This document shows positions 37,601 through 51,634 of a stretch of 64,000 nucleotides of DNA, piece by piece; within the stretch, counting starts at the first letter, position 1, and the number at the start of each line of letters is the position of its first letter. Where the stretch lies: NCBI GenBank assembly GCA_021292105.1, contig CM037867.1, positions 9,428,728 to 9,492,727 on the forward strand, in the 5' to 3' direction. The notes beneath the pieces are model-generated. The model did no database searches and was not told the DNA's origin. It saw nothing but the letters and a program-made list of their open reading frames with translations. This DNA is from Anadara kagoshimensis (lineage: Eukaryota > Mollusca > Bivalvia > Arcoida > Arcidae). The translations under genes were made by a program, and so were the position numbers.

Positions 37601-38684
37601 GTTCTCCACTGGCAGCCATGTTTTTTGGCAGATCAGAAAAATTTTGGCAATCTATGTAAAGGACCTTCTATACATCATTCCTCAAAATTTGGTTAAGTTT
37701 GCTTCAGTAGTTTCAGAGGAGATAGCCAAAATGTGTTTTCCCATAGGGTCCAATGTTAAACCATGTTCCCCGCTGGCAGCCATGTTTTTAGGCGGATCAG
37801 AAAAATTTTGGCAATCTATGTAAAAGACCTTCCATACATCATTCCTGTAAAGTTTAATTGAATTCGCTTCAGTCGTTTCAGAGGAGATAGCCAAAATGTG
37901 CGTTTTCCCATAGGGCCCAATGTTAAACTTTGTTTGGCCCTGGCGGCCATTTATTTTTTTTGGCGGATCAGAAATATTTGGGCAATCTTAGTAAATGACC
38001 TTACATACATTATTCCTGTAAAGTTTGGTTCAAATTGGCTCAGCGTTTTCAAAGAAGATAGCAAATATATGCTTTTCCCATAGGGTCCAATGTTAAACTA
38101 TCTTCTGCGCTGGCGGCCATGTTTTTTGACGGATCAGAAAAATTTTGGCAATCTAAGTAAAGGACCTTCCTTACACCATTCCTGTAAAGTTTAGTTAAAT
38201 TTGCTTCAGTCATTTCTGAGGAAATAGTCAAAAATGCATTTTTCCCATAGGGTCCAATGTTAAACTATCTTCTGCGCTGGCAGCCATGTTTTTTGGTGGA
38301 TCAAAAAAATTTCAGCAATCTAAGTAAAGGACCTTCCATACATTATTCCTGTAAAGTTTGGTTAAAATTGCTCTAGTGGTGTCAGAGGAGATAGTCAAAA
38401 TGTGAAAAGTTTACGGACGGACGATGGACGACGACGGATGCCAAGTGATGGCAAAAGCTCACATGGCCTTTGGCCAGGTGAGCTAATGAGAGAGAGAGAG
38501 AGAGAGAGAGAAAAAAAGAAACTATTAGTAGTGTACCATGGAAGGAGAGAGAGATAATGAGTGTCCATGTGCATGCGTGTGAGTATATAAATGAGAGAGA
38601 AAGAGAGAGAAAACTATTAGTGCACCATGGAAGGAGAGAGAGATAATGAGTGTCCATGTGCATGCATGTGTGTGTGTATATATA

Positions 38685-38727
<43 letters not shown>

Positions 38728-38903
38728 AAAGAAACTATTAGTAGTGTACCATGGAAGGAGAGAGAGATAATGAGTGTCCATGTGCATGCGTGTGAGTATA
38801 TAAATGAGAGAGAAAGAGAGAGAAAACTATTAGTGCACCATGGAAGGAGAGGGAGATAATGAGTGTCCATGTGCATGCATGTGTGTGTATATATATGCTA
38901 GAG

Positions 38904-38946
<43 letters not shown>

Positions 38947-39118
38947 AAACTATTAGTAGTGTACCATGGAAGGAGAGAGAGATAATGAGTGTCCATGTGC
39001 ATGCGTGTGAGTATATAAATGAGAGAGAAAGAGAGAGAAAACTATTAGTGCACCATGGAAGGAGAGAGAGATGAGTGTCCATGTGCATGCATGTGTGTGT
39101 GTATATATATGATAGAGC

Positions 39119-39165
<47 letters not shown>

Positions 39166-42100
39166 AACTATTAGTGCACTATGGAAGGAGAGAGAGATAA
39201 TGAGTGTTTATGTGTGCATGCACCTGCATGTGTGTGTTTGTACAATTGCACCTACACATTTAATTCATAAATATTCCAATTAAGATCTGATGGCATGCCA
39301 GGTACCTTAACTTTGGGAGTCTGATCATATTTGTACATCATACATGTGAACAAAAATGATCAGTAAAAAAAAATATAATAAATCTGAACTAAAAATAAAG
39401 AAATAAATTAAACAAACATTTTTTAGTTAGTTAAACCTTGTGATTAAAACGCTATCATGAAAGTAAAGTAATAAACAGTATCTAGGATATAAATAATTAA
39501 ATAACAAGCAAATTAGGTGTATTATGAACTCCCGCAAACAGTTTTTTTTGTGATTTGCACTTATGTTCAAAGGGCAATAACTCCGAGGAAAATGAGCAAA
39601 CAAACTTGGGTTTGTATCTTCTATCAATGTTAGTACTTTGCACCAAGTTTCCTGTAAAAGTGCTTCATGGTTTCGGAAAATTAACAGTGAAGATTTTCGG
39701 ACATACTGAAGGACAGAAACTCAAATTTAATATCACCCTCTTTGTCTGAAAAGCAGGAGATAAAAAGGTGTCAGGAAACTAATGTAAATTTACAGTATCT
39801 AGGGAATGAATGAATGAATGAATGAATAAATCAATAAATCAATAAATAAATAAATAAATCAATAAATAAACAAAATAAAATAAAACAAAACAAAACAAAA
39901 TAAAATAAAATAAAATAAAATAAAATAAACACTATATTTCAGTAACTTAAATATCCAGAATTTAAAAACTTAATTTGCACAAAAATCAACTTGGGCATTG
40001 AACACATTCCAATAATCTGAAACTGAACATTTCTACTTAACCAATTGGCAATTTATTCATGCAATATTAAAAACTAAATTGACTATTATACTAGAAATCA
40101 AAGGGGAATAGCTTGTATAACTAAGGAACAAAACAAATAAAACCATGTAACAAAATAACACAAAACTGAAACCTAATAAATCATAAGAAAACATGCAAAT
40201 TCAGTAAATTATGATTCCCCACCAACAAGTTCTTTTTTGTAGTTTGCACTTAATGACTTATGTTCAAAGGGCCATAACTCCTATGAAAATGAGCAAACCA
40301 ACTCAGGTTAATGATATGTGCATCTCCTATCTATGTTGATTCTTTGCACCAAGTTTCGGAAGTTACTATTTATGTAATCACAAGTATCTTTGCTAGTCAC
40401 TCTCTGCCTACCATGACTTAGGATTTGATGACTAAACATGTATGAAAGTACTATGAAGTCACTTCTGTGTGGTCAGATCTAGCATATGACCCCCCCCCCC
40501 CCCACTGGCCTGGACTGACATAAGTTGGCCTGAGCTACTGCCTGGCTCACCTGTTTCTAAATCACCATTATTTATATAGATCTAATAAATAACCTTAAAT
40601 TACCCTTAAAATTAAAATATGAGTCATAGTTGAAATAGTGCACTTCCTTCAATAATTGACAGTTTTAGCAGTTTTTAGCAGAAGTTGGGAAAAACTGCAA
40701 CTTTTTTCTACTGCAGAAAATTTGATATTGACTGTATTTGGCCCTTGGGATATGCCCAAAAAATCCTGAACCACTCTTAAATGAATGCTTCCTTCATCCA
40801 CTTGGCCACACCTCTCTTAATAGTCTAAAATCAAACTAATCAACATCTTATTTTAAGATAAAACTGGTCAGGATACAGAGATATAATATAACTGTTATCT
40901 GATACACACATTTAATGAGTAATTGAAGATAAGGGTCCTTATATGACTATATATAAACATGTAATGTCACAAACAACATCTATATACAATGAAAACGTAT
41001 AAGTACGGGGTATATATAAAACATAAAGTGCCAACTGCTTACAAATAAATTGTTGACCCAGGGATATTGCAATCCTAAGGCTAGGCTGATCAGAGCCCTC
41101 AAAAAGTTTTATGGCTGTCATCACAGTATTGTTGATAAGTTTGATGTCTCTGTGTCCAGGATTGTCCTGGATATATTTGACGTCCCATTGTTCTTTTGAC
41201 TCAATTTTGATAACACAGGAGGTAGGTGTAGCTAGCTAAACAGGAGGTGCTTACCCTTCCAAAGCACCTGGCCTCACATCCCTGGTGAAGTTCACAGGTT
41301 TAACCTGACTTGTCAGTTTTTACGCTACTGGATTGTGATTAATATATGGATTAGTAAGTTTGTTTTTTATCCCTGGTGAAGTTCACGTGTTTAACCTGAC
41401 TTGTCAGTTTTTACGCTACTGGATTGTGATTAATATATGGATTAGTAAGTTTGTTTTTTATTTTAGTATGATCGTATGTTTTTTTTACATCACAACACCA
41501 ATTTTCATGAAGGCGGTTGTTTAACACTACAAATGCTTGAATCAAATGCGGTTATAAAAATAAATTGCACTAAAAGTACCTGTACATTAATCAAGGGCTA
41601 TTTAAATTCTGAATGCATTAATCAAGGACCATTTAAACACGTAAGAAAGCATTATTCAAGGACCATTTAAACATTAAATGCATTAACCAAGGGCCATTTA
41701 AACACTAAATGCATTAATCAAAGACCATTTAAACATTAAATGCATTAATCAAAGACCATCTAAACACTAAGAATGCATTAATCAAGGACCATTTAAACAT
41801 TAAATGCATTAACCAAGGGCCATTTAAACACTAAATGCATTAATCAAAGACCATTTAAACATTAAATGCATTAATCAAAGACCATCTAAACACTAAGAAT
41901 GCATTAATCAAGGACCATTTAAACATTAAATGCATTAATCAAGGACCATTTTAACACTAAGAATGCATTATTCAAGGACCATTTTAACACTATGAATGCA
42001 TTAATCAAGGACTATTTAAATATTGAATACATTTTTCAAGAACCATTAAAATACTAAATGCATTAATCAAGGACCATTTAAACAATAAATGCATTAATGA

Positions 42101-45100
42101 AGGGCCATTTAAACATTAAATGCATTAATCAAGGACCATTTAAACACTTAAGAATGCATTATTCAAGGACCATTTAAATACTGAATGCATTAATCAAGGG
42201 CCATTTAAACACTGAATGCAAGAATCAAAGATGATTTTAAATGCTATTAATGCAAGGAACATTTGAACACTATTGTGATAAATACAACACTCAAGCTCAC
42301 TTAAAGCATAATTATGGACAACTATAACAGCATAAACCTGTCTATACTGCAAGTCCTCAAAAATACCTTAGCTGAAACACCCATGCAAGGATATAACATT
42401 GGGTGTTCTATCTTCATACAGAGTGAGCTATAATGCAAGTCACATAATCTAGACAGTTAACACATCCCTGAGCTAGATTTAAACAAGGAAGGCGTGCCTA
42501 CTATAAAACAGAGTTATACCAAGCTGGCGTTTTTGGTATTTTGTAGGTTTCTTTGCATATCTAGCGTATCTGTGACCTGAGTGTATGTACCTCGTCCCCG
42601 TTCAAACTCACTGTGATATTGTACCTGCAGACGGAAAATTCACACACGTGATGTCCAATCAGATAAAAATTAACAATGGATAATCAGGGAGACATAATCA
42701 ATTAATCAATTGATTAATAATTGGAATTACGGGTACATAATAATAAAATTGTACATCAGTTAGAAATAAAGCTGGCAAATACCATAATAAGAATTTAATT
42801 TTGTGTTTAAGAAGAACCATATGGCTCTTTCTACTTTTGTTGTTCCTCAGTGATGATACTTCTAAACTTTAGAACTTGTGGTCCCTGAATACGGATCATT
42901 GTCCGATCACTGTCCGCCATGTTGTTTAAGAAGGAAGAAAAGGAAATGAAATGGACTTAACAACAATCCAGAAACTATTCAGATATTGGCAATGATCAAT
43001 TATTAATCTTGTGCTCGATTATTAGGATTGCTGCTCTGACAAGGACCGACAAGCGATGTCCCATTATTGGACATCACTAATTTACAGAGACCAAAACAGT
43101 GTAAATATTTACAATGTCCATGAGGCATTCACACCTCAGAGTTCAATCTATTTCACTTAAATTTCAACTACATATCCACATATAAATTTGATTGGTTCAA
43201 AAATTGAAATTGACAAATGTAATTTTTTATAGAAACAGAATGATTCAAAGGGAGGTAACTCATTACTCTATAATCTATATTTTCAAGGGAGATAACTTAC
43301 ATTACTCTGAATTAATGTGTTATCAGCTATTCTTCTCATTTCTGGTGTGTCTGCGACTTGTGTATGCTTTGTTTGTGGATAATGACTAAAATAGAAACAT
43401 GAAAATACACATAAAAAGAAAACACACAGTCATACCAATTTAAACTAGAAAAATGTGAGCCAAAAGCTCACAAAAAATACCTCCCGCTTTTTTTAATTTT
43501 TAAATAGGAGGTGCACATCTACATTATATCACAAAGATTGTGTGAAAGTTTCCTGAAAATCCATTGAAGGGTTTAGGAGGAGTTGTGGATAAGAGATAGG
43601 TACCCTAAGATGTAACGGAAGGACGGACGGACACACGGACGGACACCCCATATCACTATATACCCCCCACTTTATAAGCAAGGGGTATAAATATTTTACA
43701 GTCTAATATGCATGAATTAGCAAGAGATGGACACCAAAAATCTTAAAAAGATTCTTCTCACCACCTGGATTTGAATACTTTTCTGAATCTAGTAGCAGAA
43801 AGTTTGTCGATTCGCTTGTCAAAGGTAAATGTTAATCATTTACTATCAAACAGATAACAGTGAAAAAATCAATAGGCACCAGTGTGCACAAGCCGAGTTG
43901 CAATTCCAAATTCTATACGATGTATGTTTTACATACAAAATTTTAGTTTCATAATTTGAGAGAAGTTGAAAATAGGTATTAACGACTCATACACGCACAC
44001 ACACGCTAAGCTATGCCATAAGCACATAGATCTCTAGTCAGGTAAGATAAAAAGTAGATTTGCTTCATTATTTGCATTTAACCACTTTTAGAAGCTGAAT
44101 AAGGGTCCATATTTTGGACTTGAATGTTGTTGGGATAACAGTGAAATTTGATCTCCTCACTTTCTGCCATGTTGTTGGTGTTTCCAAGTTGCCTTTATAA
44201 ACAGTATACTTCTAAACTCTGGAGTGAAAAACAAATGGGAAATTAGGGACTGGCTTACCCTAATGTGACTGTCATCGTGTAAACCAAAAAGTTTTAGAAT
44301 TAACTGTGATATACTGTAGAACAATATAACGTTATGGTCCTACATCATGGAATCCAATTATTCCTCAATGACCAGAATGAAATCCGATTCAACATTTACA
44401 GTTCAAGGCCCCAGTATTACAGTTTTACAATCATTCCTTAACTAAGATTTTCCTAACTTAAACCTGACAAATTTTGTCAACATTTTATGGTGTTACAAAT
44501 TAAAAGTTTGACAAAATTTAAAATACAGCATTTATAAGCTTTGACTGATCTTCAAAATGACATCTAAAATTACTGAATATTTCCAAAATTTACAAAATTA
44601 TTACAGTATGGAATATTTGTCAAATTTACAATTAGGAAAATCTTTGTTAAGGAATGATTGTGAAACTTGAAATCAAGTGTTTAAACTTAATGATTACTTA
44701 CGCATTGCAATATGGCATTTTGTCGTAACCTTTGTAATTTTTCATATTTAGTGTCATGTTGCATACTTGACATTTGAAACATCCTTTGTGCCATACCTGA
44801 AAGTAAACAAGAAAGTTTGAAAATAAATTCTGTTTACAGATTTGTAAAATAAATTATGGTAAGAACAGAAAGGAAGCTGTGAATCACAAAATTTTCTGTG
44901 TTAGTAAAATCGCTACAGAAATATCTTTTACGATACATATCAACCTTGCTGCCTTCTTTAAATGTGTCTTCTACTTGAAAATATATTGAAAGGACTGACA
45001 AGAACATGTAAGAGAATATTTATTTCTATTTTTTTTTTACATGACTTTTTTAAAAGTGGTGGTTAGATTGATTGACTGATTGATTGATTGATTGATTGAT

Positions 45101-48100
45101 TGAATGGGGTTTTACGTCAAAAAGTGGTAGTTATGTCTCCTTGTTAAGACCTATAAGTACTACAGTCAAAACTGTCTATAAAAGTCACCCAAGGAAACCA
45201 GTAAAAGTGACCTTATATGGAATTTAAAAAACATCGTGATGAATACAAAGCATTTGGGATAAAATTTCATTTTATCATTTTTTATTTTTATAAAGCTTTT
45301 TATTTATAAAAGCGGGTAGTTCACAATATAGATGTGGCCTTTAAGGCATGTTTGACTGTGTATGGTTTGAAACACTGCAAGTCAATGTAATTTTTTGAAA
45401 CTCATCTCTGTTTCCATTCCTGGTAGCCAAAATCGCCATTGGCTAATAATTTCTGAGGAATTCTTTCAAAAGTAACCTATTTTAGCAAATTTGTGGAAAA
45501 ATACTTAAAAAAGGACTATATTTTCACAAATTTTGGAAATTTGGCTACTAATTATTTCAAATTTGTGGAAACCTAGCATCTGGTGTTGCAGTATCATACC
45601 ATGTATGTAATATGTATTGGCATAGAGTGCATTGAACATATAGTGTAACATCAACTTCTTATTAAACAGATGTATATATATTACATAATTATATGATATA
45701 TCCAAGGGCAAGGGCAATAATGAAAACATGATACAATAAACATGATTGGTAAAGGCACAACATTGGGGAGGGGGGATGTGTGTGTGTGTGTGTGATTTGA
45801 ATGCTGATTAGCACACAAATTCCTATAACATTATTACACAATAGACATTTTTGTTGCATCAAACAATATGAAGGTGTGTCTGAACATATGGATTAGATCT
45901 TCATCTTGGCCTCTTACATTTTGATTTGGACTTGGATTAGATTTTCAGTCTTTCCTCAATAATTGTTGTTATGCTAATGGACATGTCTGGTAAATATTTC
46001 TGAGTTCAATTAATTTTTTCTTAAATTCAAGCCCATGTGCTCCTCAGGGGCGGATCCAGGATTTCTTGAAAGGGGGGGGGGTTGAGAACTATCCAGGATT
46101 TTTGAAAGGGGGGGTTGAGAACTATACAGGATTTTTTAAAAGGGGGATGAGAATTATATCAATGCTAGATGCGAGCGCCAAAGGCGCGAGCTTCCAGAGA
46201 CGATGGGTCTAGGGCCGATGGGGGCCAAGAAAATAATTTTAATCAGTCAATATCTCACTCTTTCTCTCTCTTTAAATTTTTCAAAGGGGGGTTGCAACCC
46301 CCGCAACCCCTCCCCTAAATCCGCCACTGCTCCTGATAAACTTTTATATTTGCCTTAGCTGTTGAAAGTTTCTGGGAACCTCATATAAACATTTAGTAAG
46401 TGAATATCAAGTTAAATGCTTGAAATACCAGCTTCATTAAATTTGTATGTTTACATGGAGCATTGCTGGCAGATTTGACACTACAATCACTGTTTGCTAC
46501 CTTTAACATTCTGACCCATGCTTTACATTTAACATTTTTGTAATTCAAATACAGTCCAACCTGCCTTAAATGTCACCTCTATATAAGGGTCACCTGGTTA
46601 TAAAGGCCAGTAGAATTATATCTCAATTGCTCTTTACTTATGTTATTTGAACCTGTATATATATATAAAGCCCACCTGCCCATAACGGCCACTTTTACTG
46701 GTTCCCTTGGGTGGCTTTTATATAGACAGGTTTGACTGTAATACTATATGGTGGACCTATAAAATGTGTACCATCTGGTGTAGCAGGATAAGGGTCTGGT
46801 CCTAGCTGACAAAAACGGTAAAGGCTAGTTATATAAAAAAAATTAAAGTCTCCTGAGCCATTAGGCCCATCAGGCCGGAGCTTATCCCGGTTTCAGTGGC
46901 GTTAAGCGACTGAGAGTACAAGACTCTCCCCTGAATGGGACGCCGGTCCATCGCAGGGTTAACCCCCAGCATTTTGCTGGTACTCATTTATTTTTCAGCT
47001 GAGTGAACTGGAACAACGTGAAATTAAGTGTCTTGCTCAAGGACACAACACATCGCCCGGTCCAGGGATCGAACCCACGACCTTCGAATCATGAGTCCAA
47101 TGCCTTAACCACTAGGCCACGCGCTTCCACAAAGGCTACTTATATATATATTTATTCATTTACAACCACTGGGCCAATGAATTGTCAAAAATCTAGGCAG
47201 TTCACATATTAAAATTCCAGTATATGTTTTCAATACGGCCATAAATTCTTTGTAGTAACATCATCAAGATTTGGTGCTTACTGAATCAAAAATATAAATA
47301 TATAAATACATTTTAAGCTATTTTCTGCCTTAATAAAGATAAGATTATCTAGAGAAACATACGTACATACAAAATGATGTATCTATGTCTGTATGGATTA
47401 TATACCGTGGTGGGGGTGTACACAGAATTCTGGCAGATTGACAAAAGAATGGAGTAAATAACCACAGCTGATGAATCTTCACTAACTGCTTTACGATCTT
47501 ATTCTTATAATATACCTACCGCGGGTCACCAAGTAGTGCTCGAATGATACAAAGATTTGGTTTCAAAAATCTAACCTGGAAAATGTTATTTTGTTCATAA
47601 AACCTATTATGTTTCATGTTTGATGCCTCTAATGAGGGTTCAATGACCGAATGTGTTCATCTTTTTATACCAGACAAAAAAAACTTGGAGAAAACCACTA
47701 ACTTCCCACACTAATATCAGCCCAAAAACACCTAACTTTCTCAAACCGAGATCTGCCCAAACCCACAACCTCACAAGCTTTCTGAGTTTGCCACACTAAG
47801 ATCTGCCTAAAACCACCGACCTCACAAATTTCAAACATGAAGATTTGTTTAAAACCCCAACTTCACAAACTTTCAGGCTGAAGATCTGCCCCGAACATCA
47901 AATACACAAATTTCCCACATGAAGATCTGTCCCAAAACACCAACCTCAAAAATTTCTCCACACTGTGGAAATGGGATAAAGTGCAGTTTTATTCGCAGTG
48001 TAATAAATTTCTATTATTTAGTGGTTTGAAAGTTTCTGTGAAAAAGTTGTACCATATGTAAAATAATAGATACATGTGTATGATTCTCTGGGGCCTTACA

Positions 48101-51100
48101 CAAAGAGGATAGGTGAGGTGAGGTAATATTCTCCACCTTCCAGTCAATTTCAGAAATCTGCAAAAAGGTAAAAAGTACAAAGCTGCGAAAAATTAAACCC
48201 ATGAAATTGAGTACATTTACAGTATTGCATCAATTTAAGACATATACCATATTCAAGAAAGTGTTATTTTATTTTGGCTAAAAATCCTTTGATGTGACAT
48301 AAAATAATGTGCAAAAAAGTAAATTCAGTGAATTTGGATCCCCCACCATCAGGTTTTTTCTGTGTGACTGTGATTTGCACTTATGTTCAAAGGGCAATAA
48401 CTGCAAGAAAATGAACAAACCAACTCGGGTTAACGATCAATCAATGTGGATGCTTTACACCAAGTTTCATGAAAGAGTGCTTCATAGTTATAAAGAAGTT
48501 GTGCAGACAATATCAGATAGATGGACAAAAACTTGTATTTAATTTTCCCATCTTTCTTCGAAACGAGGCATAATGAGAAATACTGGTACTCACACTAACT
48601 TGCATTCAATAAAGAAGGGATTTTTTTGTCTGAAAATCTGCTGTTGTGACATGTTTAAAATAATATGCAAATGGATAGTACTGGTATTGCACTAACTAGA
48701 AGCTACTTGTATAAGATTTCTAAATTTAAACCGAGTAATAAGTTTACAAGTGTTCATCTTGTGTTTGTTACAAACAGTTTGTATTGGAATTAGATAAGAG
48801 ATACTGGTAAATGCAAGGTGTGTGATATTGGAAACTAATGCATCCTGATTAGAAGATAAAATAACTTCAGGAATCCTTCCTACTGATGTGTATACCAGTG
48901 CTGTAAACATTCTAATAGTTAATCAGTAATAACAATGACTTTTTCTGAAACTTTATGTGTTTATTAAAGTGTCATAAACTATTGGTCCTTTAAGTGTCAC
49001 AGAAAATTTATTGCTGACATGTCGGGGCTTAAAGTGTCACAGAAAATCTATTGGCGATATGTTGGGCTTAAAGTGTCACAGAAAATCTATTGATGATATG
49101 TCAAGACTAAAAGTGTCACAGAAAATCTATTGGTGGCATGTCAAGACTGAAAGTGTCACAGAAAATCTATTGGTGATACGTCAGGCCTTGAAGTGTCATA
49201 GAAAATCAATTGGTGATATGTCAGGCCTTGAAGTGCCACAGAAAATCTATTGGTGACACGTCAAGGCTGGAAGTGTCACAGAAAATATATTGGTGATACG
49301 TCAGGCCTTGAAGTGTCACAGAAAATCTATTGATGATATGTCAAGACTAAAAGTGTCACAGAAAATATATTGGTGACATGTCAAGACTAAAAGTGTCACA
49401 GAAAATATATTGGTGAAACTATTATAGTTCAAGCAATAATAAATCAGAATTACTTTAGTTTCGAACAGACAGCAGGACAAGGGTAAACCAGTATGATGGC
49501 CTGAATTATTTTGTTTCAATGACCATAACATATGTCCTCCCAAAAAATATTATTAAATTTAAACCTCCAGACCCAACTTTATATGTGCGACATTTATTAG
49601 AAGGTTTACAGTGTGTATGTTCAAGGTTATAGTATCTTTACACAATGTCAAACAAGTTCATTACCTAAGGAAATGCCTTAACAAACAGTTTGCCAGAGTG
49701 TTATATAAGGCAGCTCTATAAAAATTAGAATCTCGATGCATGAATCCTAGTATCTTAACTTCCTGAACAAAACCATTTTTTTTAATTATTGTTTTCATAT
49801 CTATGCTGCTTTTCAGTTTGTGACATTGCTGTGTCCACAAAAAATACATCAAATTTTTAACCCTGGGTCTTCTAGCGGTATATCTAAGAAGAATAGCGAA
49901 CCCACCTCATGATATATTTGAACCACTGTGGTAGCTCAGTTGGTAGAGTGCTCGCTCTGTAAGTGGAAAGTCGTGGGTTTAAATCCAGACCGGGTCTGAC
50001 CCAAGACTTGAAAGTGGATAGTGACGAAAAATACATCAAATGTTTAACCCTGGGTCTTCTAGCAGTATATCTAAGAAGAATAGCGAAGCCACCTCATGAT
50101 TGATATATTTGAACCACTGTGGTAGCTCAGTTGGTAGAGTGCTCGCTCTGTAAGTGGAAAGTCGTGGGTTTAAATCCAGACCGGGTCTGACCCAAGACTT
50201 GAAAGTGGATAGTGACGAAAAATACATCAAATGTTTAACCCTGGGTCTTCTAGCAGTATATCTAAGAAGAATAGTGAAGCTTATTTGAGGCATGTGAACT
50301 CCCATGTATTATTTCAATTCTAACACGACTTATATCAAAATCATTTGAATAAAAGCTGCAAACTCTTTTCTTGGAAGTAAATTTTAATATTTATTTGCAA
50401 AAAGGTTCTGTAAAATAAATTCCAGCTGTTGAGATGACCTCCATTGAAATAAATGATTTATGAATTAAAATTATGTCAAAACAATTGTTCACGACACATA
50501 TCATGACATCACAAGGTTAGTAAGGGAGTTTGTGGATATTTATGGTAAATCGTTTGTTTAACCACAGTGACTCACAACATAGATCCTGTTAAAATGAAGG
50601 AGCAAGTAATGGTGTTTTACGTCCTAGTCAAAAAAAAATTCACTTATATCAAGACATTGCCAGCTATAGGCGAGGGTGCAGAAATTTTGCCTGTGCGTTG
50701 CGATGATGGCATTATACAGCAGGGTTCTTAAGCAAGCCAAGTCTACCGTGACACATTTATTTTAAGTTTCCTTCCGAAAGAACCCCGACTTTCATTTCAT
50801 AATGCTGCGTGCTTGGTGAAAGTACTGTCACTACCCACTTTTAAGTCTTGGGTCAGACCCAGTCGGGGTTCAAACCCATGACCTCCTACTTACTGAGCGA
50901 GCACTGTGCCAACTGAGCTATCACAGTGGTTTATCCATAAAAGGGAGATCTACACACATGTGCACACACACACACATACACCACACACACACACACCACA
51001 CATGCACACACACATGTATGTACAGTAAGTTAACACATAAAAACCACTAACTACTGATCATTTCCTGATGGCAGTGTGTAAAACAGGGACCATCTCAAAA

Positions 51101-51410
51101 GTAAATATTTAACATTTTCTCAATACTGTGCATAACTGGAAATCATTCAAAATTCATATCCTCTTAATCAGAAATTTAACAATAAACACAAATAACAGGA
51201 AGTCAAACCCACAACTACAATTGCTGCTTAAGAATGATCTTCCACTGTTCAAAACTGTGAATAACTGGAAATTATAATTTTGTCAAAATTTATTTTCCTC
51301 GTAATCAGAAATTTGGCTATTTACACCAATGACAGGAAATCAAACTTCCACTGTACTGTAGCTAGCAAATTGAAACATTGTTTTCTCTAGTTTGTAACTG
51401 CTCTTGCTCC

Positions 51411-51445
<35 letters not shown>

Positions 51446-51596
51446 ACACTTGAGGATATTTTACATGTAATTAATCACCAGGTAATTAATACACATTTGA
51501 TTGACAAGTTGATTTGGTGCTAGTTGAAACTTTGGACATCAATTAGGTACATTATGACAAATTACCTTTACCAATACACACATATAAATTTATATA

Positions 51597-51634
<38 letters not shown>

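Larger units (their letters stand above)
29742..42519 (-). other. LASP intron 4 (12.8 kb)
   Basis: No supported gene apart from the questionable exon at its 3' end. Contents include two TACAGT/GGCCCC MITEs near 30 kb, sense-strand SINE-A copies at 31.2 and 33.0 kb, a CAGGG element with long direct repeats (31867-32312), CT/CA microsatellites near 34.4 kb, a SINE-A at 35.4 kb, the 1.3 kb array element (37165-38486), the GA higher-order repeat (38486-39230), dispersed 'ttcaaagggcaataactcc' repeats and a large minisatellite (41585-42245). I see nothing specific in 33420-34320. Confidence 0.8.

Noticed and set aside
37524-38231. 60-99 residue frames with repeated '[19 protein letters not shown]'-like blocks
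   Set aside because: They recur with the ~165 bp tandem unit on both strands, so they are repeat by-products.
38382-39088. Long Ser/Leu-rich minus-strand frames (up to 164 residues) and Glu/Arg-rich plus-strand frames
   Set aside because: GA/CT tracts lack stops in these frames; the period matches the minisatellite, not a protein.
49011-49543. Frames with repeated KCHRKSI and its antisense
   Set aside because: Translation of the 40 bp minisatellite.
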